From Dasypus novemcinctus (taxonomy: Eukaryota; Chordata; Mammalia; Cingulata; Dasypodidae): 64,000 nt of DNA. Position numbers and translations under genes: made by a program. This document shows positions 44,801-56,800 of this stretch, piece after piece; position 1 is the first letter of the stretch, and each line of letters begins with the position of its first letter. The stretch spans positions 868,001-932,000 of the forward strand of contig NC_080699.1 of the NCBI RefSeq assembly GCF_030445035.2, read 5' to 3'. Below the pieces are notes generated by a model. That model was not told the DNA's origin. It did no database searches and was given only the letters and a program-made list of their open reading frames with translations.

Positions 44801-47800
44801 ATTTCCACACATTTACAGTCAAGTTAATTAAAACTTCTACATACATTAAGCATCAGTACTCCTCTTATCTCCTAATAACCTATGCTCTAGGTTTTAACTC
44901 CATGCATTTATTCTTCATATTTTGTTCATATTAGTGAGAGCATGCAATAATTTGTCCTTTTGTGTGTGGCTTATTTCATTTAGCATAATGTCTTCAAGAT
45001 TCATCCATATTATCATATATGTCCCAATTTCATATCTTCTTAATGCAGCATAGAATTCCATCATATGTATATGCCATATTTTGTTTATCCATTGGTTGAT
45101 GGACACTTGGGTTGTTTCCATTCTTTGACAATTGTGAACAAGGCCGCTATGAACATTGATGTGCAAATGTCTGTTCATGTCATAGTTTCCAGTTCTTCTG
45201 GATATATTCCTAGTAGGGGAATTGCTGGATCATATGGCAGTTCTATATTTAGCTTTCTGAGGAACTGCCAAACTGTCTTCCAAAGAGGCTGAACCATTTT
45301 ACAATTCCCCCAACAGTGAAGGAGTGTTCCTGTTTCTCCACATCCTCTCCAGCGCTTATTGTTTTCTGTTTGTTTGTTTTTTTTTTATAATGGGCATTCT
45401 TTGTAGTGTGAGATGATATCTCGTGGTCATTTTGATTTGCATTTCCCTAAAACCTAGTGATCTTGAACATTTTTATCATGTGCTTTTTGGCCATTTTGTT
45501 TCCTCTTTGAAGAAATGTCTAAGTCTTTTGCCCATTTTTAAAATTGGATTGCTTGTTCTTTTATTGTTGAGTTCTATGATCTCTTTGTATAGAATGGAAA
45601 TCAAACCCTTACCAAATATGTGGTTTCCAAATATTTTCTCCCTGCTTTTCACCTTCTTGATGAAGTCCTTTGAATCATAGAACTGCCGGAGTGTGAGGAG
45701 GCCCCATCGATCCATGTTTTCTTTCATGGCTCATGCTTTTGGTGTAAGGTTTAAGAATCCACCACCTACCACCAGGTCTTAAAGATGTTTTCCTACATTT
45801 TCTTCTAGGAGCTTTATGGTTCTAGCTTTTATATTTAGTCTTTGATCCATTTTGAGTTAATTTTTGTATAAAGTTTGAGATAAAGGTCCTCTTTCTTTCT
45901 TTTGGCTGTGGATAGCCAGTTTTCCCAGCACTGTTTGTTGACTAGACTGTTCTCAGCTGGACGGGTTTGACCGGCTTGTCAGAAATCACTTGACCATAGA
46001 TGCGAGGGTCTTTTTCTGAGCCATGAATTCAGTTCCATTGATTTGTGTCTATCTTTATGCCGGTACCATGCTGTTTTTACTACTGTAAGGTAATATGATT
46101 TAAAGTCTAGAAGTGAAATTCTCCAACTTAGCTTTTCTGGCTATTCAAGACCTCTTACCCTTCCAAATAAATTTGATAATTGTGTTTTCCATTTGTTTTT
46201 AAAAAAGGCTGTTGGAATTTTTATTGGGATTGCATTGAATATGTATATCAATTTAGGTAGAACTGACATCTTAATGATGTGCATTGCTAGTATATAGAAA
46301 CACCGCTGATGTTTGTGTATTGATCTTGTATCCTGACACTCGACTGAAATTGTTTATTTGATCTAGCAACTTTGCTGTAGATTTTTTGGGACTGTCTATG
46401 TATAGGATCATATCATCTGTGAATAACAAAAGTGTGACTTCTTCCTTTAAGTTTGAATGCCTTAAATTTCCTTTTCTTGCCTAATTGTTCTAGCTAGAAC
46501 CCCTCGCACTATACTGAGCAACAGTGGTGACAGTGGGCATCCTTGTCTTGTCCCTAATCTCAGTGAGAAAGCTTTCAGTCTTCCACCATTGAGTACAATG
46601 TTAGCTGTGGGTTCTTCATATATGTCCTTTATCATGTTGAGAAAGTTTCCTTCAATTCCTATCTTTTGTAGTATTTTTATCAAGAAAAGATGCTGTATTT
46701 TGTCAAATGCCTTTTCTGTGTCAATCAATATGATCATGTGATTTTTCTTCGATTTATTAATGTGGTGTATTATGCTGATTGATTTTCTTGTGTTAAATCA
46801 CCCTCGCATGCCTAGTATAAAACCCACTTGATCATGATGAATAATTCTTTTAATGTGTTGTTGGATTCGATTAGCAAGTATTTTGTTGAGGATTTTTCCA
46901 TCCATATTCATTAGGGAAATGGGTGTGTAGTTTTCTTTTTTAATAATATTTTTACCTGGCTTTGGTATTAGGGAGATATTGGCTCCATCGAATGAGTTTG
47001 GTAGCATTCCTTCTTGTTCAATTTTTTGGAAGAGTTTGAGTAAGATTGGTATTAAATCTTCTTTGACTGCATGGTAGAACTCACCTATGAAACCTCTGGT
47101 CCTGGGCTTCTCATTTGGGGGAGCTGTTTGATAACTCTTTCAATCTCTTTATTTGTGATTGGTTTGTTGAGGTCTTCTATTTCTTCTAAGGTCAGTGTAA
47201 ATTGTTCATACATTCCTTGGAATTTTTCCATTTCCTCTACATTGTTTAGTTTATTGACATACAGTTGTTCTCATCCTCTTATGATCTCTTTTATTTCTGT
47301 GGGGTCAGTAGTAATGTGCACATTTTCATTTTTTATTTTATTTATTTGCATCTTCTCATATTTCTTTGTCAGTCTAGCTAAGGGTTTGTTGATTTTGTTA
47401 ATGTCCTTGAAGAACCAATTTTTGGTTTTGTTAATTCTAATTTTTTTGTTGTTGTTGATTCTATTTTTTTTTGTTGTTGTTTTTCTCAATTTCATTTATT
47501 TCTGCTCTGATCTTTACAATTTCTTTCCTTTGGCTTGGTTTGGAATTAGTTTGATGTTCTTTCACTATTTCCTCCAGGTGGGCAGTTAGAGCTTCAATTT
47601 TAGCTCTTTATTCTGTTTTAATATAGCATTGAGGGCTATGAATTTCACTCTCAGCACTGCCTTTGCTGTCTCCCATAGGTTTTGATGTGTTGTATTCTCA
47701 TTTTCATTCATTTCAAGATATTTGCTGAATTCCCGTGCAATTTCTTCTTTGACCCACTGATTATTTAAAAGTGTGCTGTTTAATCTCCATATATTTGTGA

Positions 47801-50800
47801 ATGTTCCCTTTTCTTTTTTTTTTTTTTTTTTTTTTTTAATCAGGGATTTTTTTTTTTTTTTTTTTAAAGATTTATTTATTTATTTAATTTCCCCCCCTCC
47901 CCTGGTTGTCTGTTCTTGGTGTCTATTTGCTGCGTCTTGTTTCTTTGTCTGCTTCTGTTGTCGTCAGCGGCACGGGAAGTGTGGGTGGCGCCATTCCTGG
48001 GCAGGCTGCTCTTTCTTTTCACGCTGGGCGGCTTTCCTCATGGGTGTACTCCTTGCGCGTGGGGCTCCCCCACGCGGGGGACACCCTTGCGTGGCACGGC
48101 ACTCCTTGCGCGCATCAGCACTGCGCATGGCCAGCTCCACACGGGTCAAGGAGGCCCGGGGTTTGAACCGCAGACCTCCCATATGGTAGACGGATGCCCT
48201 AACCACTGGGCCAAAGTCCGTTTCCCACCCTTTTCTATCCATTACTGATTTTCAGCTTTATTTCGTTAAAATCAAAGAAAGTGTTTGTAGAACTTCAGTC
48301 TTTTTAAGTTTATTGAGACCTGATTTGTGACCAGTATATGATCTATCCTGGAGGGGGGGTCCATGAGCACTTGAAAAGAATGTATATCTTGCTGTTTTGG
48401 GTGCAATGTTCTACAAGTGTCTGTTAGGTCTAGTTCATTCATCGTATTATTCAAGCTATTTCCTTATCTTCTGTCCAGATATTCTCTCCAATACTGAGAG
48501 TGGCATGTTGAAGTCACCAGCTTATTATTGTAGAGCTGTCTATTTCTCCCTTCATTTTTGCCAGTGTGTATCTCATGTATTTTGGGGCACTCAGGCTAGG
48601 TGCATAAATATTTAATACAGTTATTTCTTCTTGGTGAATTGCCCCTTCTATTAATATGTAATGACTGTCTTTGTCTCATATAACACTTTGCATTTAAAAT
48701 ATGTTTTGTCCAATGTTCTATCACTACTCCAGATCTTTTTTTAGTTAATATTTGCATGGAATGTCTTTTTCCAACCTTCCACTTTAAACCTGATTGTGTC
48801 CTTGCATCTGAGGTGAGTCTTTTGTAGACAGCACATAGATAGCTCCTGTTGTTTTTATCCATTCTATCAATCTGTGTCTTTTGATTGGGGAATTCAGTCC
48901 ATTAACATTCAGCATTACTGTAGAGGCATTGCTTGCTTTGTCCATTTTATCCTTTAACTTTCCACTGTCATATCTTACTCTTGTCTGCCTTTTTAACTTT
49001 TTAGTTACCCTTACTAATAATCTTCATTCCTGCATTCTTCTCCAAGTCTCTTGCCCTTGTCTTTTCCTTTTAGTTTGTAGCATACCCTTTAGCATCTCTT
49101 GTAACTTGTTCTTTGGTAACATACTCTCTAGTTTTTGTTTGTCTGTGAAGAATTTAAACTCACCCTCGTTTTTGAAGGACAGTTTTGCTGGATAAAGGAT
49201 TCTTGACTGGCAGTTTTTCTCTTTCAGTACTTTAAACACATCAAACCACTTTCTTCTCTCCTTCTTGGTTCCTGTTGAGAGATCAGCACTTAAATCTCAT
49301 CAAGGTTTCCTTGTATGTGACGCATTGCTCTTCTCTTTTTGCTTTCAGAATCCTTTATCTCTGGTGTTTGTCATTCTGAATAGAAGGTGTCTTGGATGTT
49401 GATAGTCATGTCTTTCTTAGTCGGTCATTATTTCCTCAAATATTCTTTCTGCCCCTTTTCCATTCTTCTGGAACACCAGTAATGTATACGTTTACATCTT
49501 TGCATTGTCATTCAGTTCCCTGAGACCCTGTTCCATATTTTCCATTCTTTTCTCTTTCTGTTCTCTTTTCAATTTCAGATGTTCAATCCTCCAATTCACT
49601 AATTTTGTCCTCTACCAATTCAAATCTGCTGTTATATACCTCTAATGTATTTTTAATCTCATCCATTGTGTCTTTCAAGCCATGAGTTCTGTTACTTTTC
49701 ATTGCAGGCTTTCAAATTGTTCTTTATGCTCAACAATGTCTTCTTAAATTCCTTCATCTCTTTAGCCATATTTTCCTTCAACTCCTTGAATTGATTTAGG
49801 AACTTTGTGTGATGATCACTTATTAATTGTCTTAAATCCTGTGTCTCTTTGGGATATTTGGTTTGTTCTTTTGGCTGTGCCATATCTTCCTATTTCCTAG
49901 TATGGCTTGTAATTTTTTACTGATGTCTAGGCATTTGAAAATGTTGGTGAATATTCTCTGATGGTCAATTTCTCTCTTTTGTCTAGTGGTTTGTTGCACA
50001 GGTCAGTCTTTGATTTTTGGTGAAACTTATTCTGAGTCTTTAAAATTGCCCAGTTTAAGTTATCCAAGTAGGGCCAGGGTCTCACTAATGGAAGCAGATC
50101 CCATCCAAGGGGTCTGGGATGAGAGACTCCAAAAATCATTTTTCCTCCTTGAAGTTTCATGGCTAACCAGCAGATGGCACTTGCAAATCTTTCCATGGAG
50201 GTGTCTCTTTCATCCTTCACTTTCTCGTGATTTTGATCTGGCCACAACTATGATTCAGAGCAGCTTACTATATGCCAGGCACTGTGATAACTTCTTCATA
50301 GATAGACCATGTAATCTTCAGCAACTCTATATTAATCATCCTGTTGATGAGAAGCTAACACCCACAGAAGAAAAGGAAATTGCCCAAGTCACATAAATAA
50401 TACGTGGTGGTGATAGGATTTGATTCCTGGCAGTCTAACTCCAGAACCTGTGTGCTTAGCTGCTGGCCTGTTGGAAACCCAGCCTAGTGCAAGGAGTTTA
50501 TGGTTGCTTGAGTGAGAACATGCTGGGCCTTGGAATCCATGTTAAGCACATTTGGCTTTCATCCCAAGGGTGGTGGGAAGCCATGGGATGATTTCCAGCA
50601 AAAAGCAATGCAATACGATTTAAGATTTGAAAGGATCACTCTTGCTATAGGTTAGAGAATGGGATAGAGAGGCAAGAGATACAGTGAACCCAGTTAGTAT
50701 GTTACTGCAGAAGTCCAGGTGAGAGATAATTTAGACTACTGTCGAGATGGACGTAATGGATGAATCTGAGAAGATGCAAGGATAGGCCCTTGTGGTACTT

Positions 50801-53800
50801 TGGAAATGGGGAGTGAGGGAAAAGGACAGTGGCAGAAAGCTTCCTTTGTTTCTGGCATGTGGCATTGAATATGTGGTACCTTTCACTGAGAGAAGGTAGG
50901 TGAAGCCCAGGTTTAGAAGAGGAGAGCTGTTGCTCCTTGGGAAAGGTTGAATTTGAGGTCTCTTTGAGGCAAGGGGAAATGTCAAATAGTTGAATATCAG
51001 TGAAAACATAAAGATGAGGTCTAGGCTGGAAATATAAAATTGGGAGTCACTGGTGTGCAGATGCAGGTGACACCTTGGGACGGTTGGGATCACTGGTGTG
51101 CAGATGCAGGTGACACCATGGGACGGTTGGGATCACTGGTGTGCAGATGTAGGTGGCACCATGGGACGGTTGGGATCACTGGTGTGCAGATGCAGGTGAC
51201 ATCATGGGACGGTTGGGATCACTGGTGTGCAGATGTAGGTGGCACCATGGGACGGTTGGGATCACTGGTGTGCAGATGCAGGTGACACCTTGGGACGGTT
51301 GGGATCACTGGTGTGCAGATGTAGGTGGCACCATGGGACGGTTGGGATCACTGGTGTGCAGATGTAGGTGGCACCTTGGGAATTGCCAGGATCACTCCAG
51401 GAGAGACTGTTGGGCATGGAAGGAAAGAAGCAAGTACTATGCCTTGAGGAATCTTGACCCTGAAATGTAGATAGAGGAGAACAAACTGGCAAGCAGACTG
51501 AAAAAAGTTACCAGAAATAACAATGTGATGTCACAGGAGCCAACGGAAGAGAAATGTGGAGGTGAGAGGGAGCTAACAATAATATCAAAGGCTTCTGAGG
51601 GGTCAGGGTAATGCAAGGAATTTTAAAAAAATGTCTTTTATATTTAATAGATGGAAAGTAGCCCTCTGGATTTTTTTTTCTTTTATATTTTAGTCCCCTA
51701 TCATGTTAGATGAATTTATCAAGTTAGAAAGCAGTAAATAACATTAGTTTAACTTCAAGTAAAAATGGTCTTATCAAAATACTAGTCAGTGTACCATCAC
51801 CTTATTTTGAAAGACAATATAAGAATTTACAAATAAAGGATATGTCTGCATCTTTTGGAAACCATTCTTGAAAACATTGAACCCATAATTCATTAATTAC
51901 CCAATAATTTGCATATAATTATTTTCTTGAAAATATCCCCTTAGAATTTAGTTCCAAAAAAAGGAAAATAAAAAAGAATTTAGTGCCAGAAAAACTGATA
52001 CTCTCACTTTAAGAACTGGTATGTTTCCTTTAATTGGGCAAAGAAACAATATGCCATAAGATATTTTTCCTTTTCATTTGAAGTCCAGGAAATTCAGCAC
52101 TACACTTAATACTGGAGGGATCTATCTTATTAGATTTATCTCCTGCTTCTTCTCTGTAGGTTTTGCTTTCTGATTTTATATTCTGAATAGTATGTGGCAT
52201 ATAAGTTTACTTTATAAAATGATTTCTTTTCCTTTTAGAATAAAAATGACCAAAAGTTAGTATCTAAAAGAAAGTTCATTAATAAATACATATATAAAAA
52301 TAGCTCATATACCTACATTCCCAGTATGAAAGAGATAAAATGTAGATATTAATATCTACTTTATGGGATTGCTTTGAAGAATAAATGAGACTTACACAAA
52401 GTACCCACAAAGTATAGTAGGAGCTTGGATGTAGTTTTCTTCCTTTATACTTCTCAAAAAATCAGATTAAGTTTTTGTGATAGATTTTGTAGTGAAAAAG
52501 GTATTTTTTTAGTTACAGCTTTTCTTTGGATTGTCTTAGCTATATTGGCTCTTTCTTAAAAATTATTTTTTTAAGTTTTAGTTAGGCCTGTATTTTATTA
52601 AGAAAATGGGAGAAGAGAAAGAAAATAACAGATTATGGGTCCCAGGTATACTTGCATGCTGGTCGAGGCAGAACAAGGAAGAAGGGCAAATGAAGGGCGA
52701 AAATGGCTGGTTTACAGATTACAGAACCCCACTACAGATTAAAGTCCCCCGATGTACTTGCATGCTGGTCCAGGCAGAGCGAGAAAGGACAACAATCAGG
52801 ACAACACAGCTATTTTGGCTCTTGTTGTCTTATTTAAACTTGATTGCTAATGCCTAGCGCATTTGCTAGCAAGGGGGTGTTCCAGGGTTTGCTGAGTGAC
52901 TCAACAGTGAATGAACTTGGGCCTCGCCCACTTCCGTCGCCGTTCTGCCCCTCACCCTCCAGCCCTCTTCTCGCCGCCAGTCCAGCTCTCCCTGTCCTTC
53001 CAGGCCCCTCAGCTCGCATCTCCATTATGAAGCTTCTGATCATTTAAATCTGCAGTTTGGTTTCCTGCCTTCTTCCCAAGTGATTTTCAAACTATTTTTT
53101 GTAATAATAAACTTTATCGTTAGAGAAGTTTTAGATATACAGAAAAATTACACCAGTAGTACAGGGAATTCCAGCATAACCCCCCGCCATACACATAGTA
53201 ACCCCTGTTATTCACATCTTACGCTCGTGAGGTGCATTCGTTACAAGTGACGCACCAATGTGGAAGCATGCTACTGACCGAAGTCCACAGTTCACATTGT
53301 GTTGTGCTGTACGTTTTATAGGCTTTGACAAATATATAATGCCACGTGCCCCTCATTGAGTGTCATACAGAGCAATTTCACTGCCCTAAGAATGCCCTGT
53401 GTTCCACCCATTCACCCCCCCGCCCCCTTCTGAACCCCTGGCAGCCACTGTCTCTATAGCAATATCACAAATTCTTCCATTAACACAGCTAACAACTGCA
53501 ATATCAATGTATCTACTTTGGTCTGTGATTGCTGTCCCCCTTACGTCTGTTCATTCCTCAGACTTGAGGGATTTGGGGTGATGTCCTCTGACTGCTTCAG
53601 CCTGAGGGGGGACTTAGACATTATGGGGCAGATGGAAGGAATTGTTTTGCTTGCAGCTGTAGACACTCCTTGTTTGGGGATGGGATTTGTCCATCATCAT
53701 CATTTTCAAAGAAGACCTAAATAAAAGGGAGGATATTCCAAGTTCATGGATGGGAAGACTAAATATCATTAAGATGTCAATTCTACCCAAATTGATATAT

Positions 53801-56800
53801 GGTTTCAATGCAATCCCAATAAAAAATCCAACTGCATTTTTTTACAGAAATGGAAAACCAATTTTTCCATTTCAAACCACTTTTAGCAGTGGCCTTTCTT
53901 CCACTGAAAACCCCATGGCAACGTAGTTTATGCTACAGATACAAAGGAGGCGCTCTGCCTGCTTGCCCCTCCCCTGAGGGAGGACCCTGTACCCTGCAAC
54001 TTACAGGTCTTCTATGGGGGTGTCACACATGTTTTAACCCACAGTTACACTCAGCGCATCACTGTGGTTCTTCTCCAGTTGCCCCATGTGTTTGGAAGGC
54101 ACGCCTGGTCTCCCCGACAACCGCGAGCTCCCTTAGGCTGGACAGACCGACTTCCTGCCCGTGACTTCTCACACATGCGTGGGGCAGCTGGCACGAGTGC
54201 CCCCGAGGCTCACTCTCTTCTGCTGCTTCCCTTTCTCTTCTTTTTAAACTTTTTATTTTGAAATAATTTCAAACTTACAGGACAGGTGCAAAGAAATAAT
54301 GCAAACCCATCCAGAAAACTCTAACATACTCCCCTCCCAGATTCTCAGACCCTCCAATTTAACATTCTGCCACATTTGCCCTATCATACTATCTATCCTT
54401 GTGTCAATCAATCCATCCATCATCCATCTACCTACCCACCTGTCTATCTGATTGTTTGTTTTCTGAACCTTTGAGAGTAGGTTTTACACATCATGCTACT
54501 TAATACTTCCGTGTACGTTTCCTATGAACAAGGATATTCACTTATGTTACCAACTTAAGTACACTGTCAACTTCAAGATCTTTAACATTGCTATGAAGCT
54601 TACAATCTATAGTCCAATTTTTTTTCGTGTATTTCAATCATGTCCATTTGACGCTTTTCACCTCCACGGTCCTGTCGAGGGCCATGCTTGCCTTTAATCG
54701 TTGCTATCTCTTTAGTTGCCTTTTTTCAGTTGTGGAAATATATATAAAACATGAACTTACCCCTCTCGACCACCGCAAGTAGACCACTCAGCAGGCTTTA
54801 CCACATTCACAGTGTTGCACCACCCTCGCCACCGTCCAGTACCGGAACGTTCCCACCACCTCACGCAGAGCCCCATGCCATTGTCTTGTTTGCCAAAGGG
54901 CTGCCAATGCCAAGTGCCAGAAATGGATTGGCTTTTAGAAAGGGGATTTATTTGAGGTAAAATCTTACAGTTCCAAGGCTGTGAAAAGTCCAAATCGAGG
55001 CACCATGAGAGGTGCTTTCTCGCCCAAATCAGCTGCCACGTGGTGAAGCAAGATGGCCGCCGCCTCTGCTAGGTCTCCGCCCTTCTGCAGCTGTGGGCAA
55101 CCCTGGCTCACCTCTTTCCGGGCCTCCTCAATCAGTCTCGGCTGCTTTCTTCCCGAGCTGAGCCACGAGCTATCAGTCACATGGCTCATCTCTCCCTGGG
55201 CCTCAGCTCTTTGACCCTCTCAGGGGCTTCTCTCCTTGCAGATCAGCTGTGGGCGAAGCTGGACGCTTTCACATGACCCGATCAAATATGGCGGCTTCCT
55301 TTGTCCATGTGCAGACCCTGCCAGAAGGCGGAGACCCGAGCCAGCTCTCGCCTCACCGACATAGTTCAATCAAAAGCCCTAAATTGATCTTATCAACTAA
55401 ACTAATAAAAAAATCCACAACTGAATTTAATGCAATCAAAGGCTATCACATAGTCTTTCTCTTTGGGGGATTCATAAAATAGTCTAAAACTGCCTTACCC
55501 TTTATGCATTATCTCCCCATTCCCCTCACCACCCCCCAAAACACATACTCTACTTTCTTTCTCTATGAGTCTGCATATTCTAGCTATTTCATAATGATCT
55601 TTTATCCATGTAGTCGCATGTATAGAACTTCATTCCTTTTTAAGACTGAGTAATACTCCATTATGTCTATACCACATTTTGTTCATCTGTTCATCTGCTG
55701 ATGGACATTTGGATTGTTTTCACCTTTGGGCTATTGTAAATAATACTGCTATGAACAGTGTTATACAAATATCAGTTTGAGTCCCTGCCTTCAATTCTTT
55801 TGGGTATTTACCTACAAATGGAATTGTTAGTCATACAATAGTTGTAGTTTAACTTTCTGAGGAAACATCAAACTTTTCCATAGTGGCTGCACCATCTTAC
55901 ACTCTGACCAACAATGTATCAGGGTTTCTATTTCTCCACATCATTGCCAAAACTTGTTATTTTCCATTTTTTAAAATAAAGCAATTCTAGTGGATGTGAG
56001 GTAGTATCTCACTGTGGTTTCAATTTGCCTTTCCCTAATGGCTAATGATGTTAAAGCATCTTTTCATGTCCTTGTTGGCTATTTGCACATCTTCTTTAGA
56101 GAAATGTCTATACAAGTCCTTTCCCCATTTTAAAATTGTCTTTTGTCTTTTGGTTGTTGAGTTGTAGAAATTCTTTATATATTCTGGATATTAAGCCCTT
56201 ATCAGATATATAGTTTGCAAATATTTTCTCCTGTTGGTTGTCTTTTCAATTTCTTTCTTTTTTTTTTTTTAAGATTGATTGATTTATTCATTTCTCTTCC
56301 CTTCCCACCCCCCTGCCCCGGTTGTCAGTTCTGTGTCTATTTGCTGCGTCTTCTTTGTCCACTTCTGTTGTTGTCAGCAGCACAGGAATCTGTGTTTCTT
56401 TTTGTTGCATCACCTTATTGTGTCAGCTGTCCATGTGGGCGGCGCCATTCCTGGGCAGGCTGCACTTTCTTTCATGCTGGGCGGCTCTCCTCCTGGGGCT
56501 CACTCCTTGAGCGTGGGGCTCCCCTATGTTGGGGACACCCTCATGTGGCACGGCACTCCTTGCGCACATCAGCACTGCACATGGGCCAGCTCCACACGGG
56601 TCAAGGAGGCCCGGGGTTTGAACCGTGGACCTCCCATGTGGTAGACGGACACCCTAACCACTGGGCCAAGTCCGCCGCCTCAATTTTTTTTTTTTTTTAA
56701 AGATTTATTTTTATTTATTTAATTCCCTTCCCCTCCCCCAGTTGTCTGTTTTCTGTGTCTTTTTGCTGCATCTTGTTTCTTTGTCCGCTTCTGTTGTCGT

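Larger units (their letters stand above)
44262..49930 (-). mobile_element. Nearly full-length antisense L1 of the younger lineage
   Basis: Read on the minus strand: ORF1 (about 49890-49050), ORF2 endonuclease (48870-48270), the post-endonuclease and reverse-transcriptase regions (47500-46460), ORF2 C-terminus (45730-44910) and 3' UTR down to 44262. The 3' end matches the 3' UTR of the sense L1 at 3340-3420. A DAS-III copy sits at 47845-48225. Many stops and shifts show that it is dead, but the gene order is complete. Confidence 0.88.

Noticed and set aside
47071-47589. 172-codon hydrophobic + strand frame resembling a membrane protein
   Set aside because: It is the antisense of the L1 ORF2 linker region; runs of Phe, Leu and Ile come from complement of Lys- and Asn-rich coding sequence.
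44262-49930. A mobile L1
   Set aside because: Both ORFs carry many stops and frameshifts, and a SINE splits ORF2.
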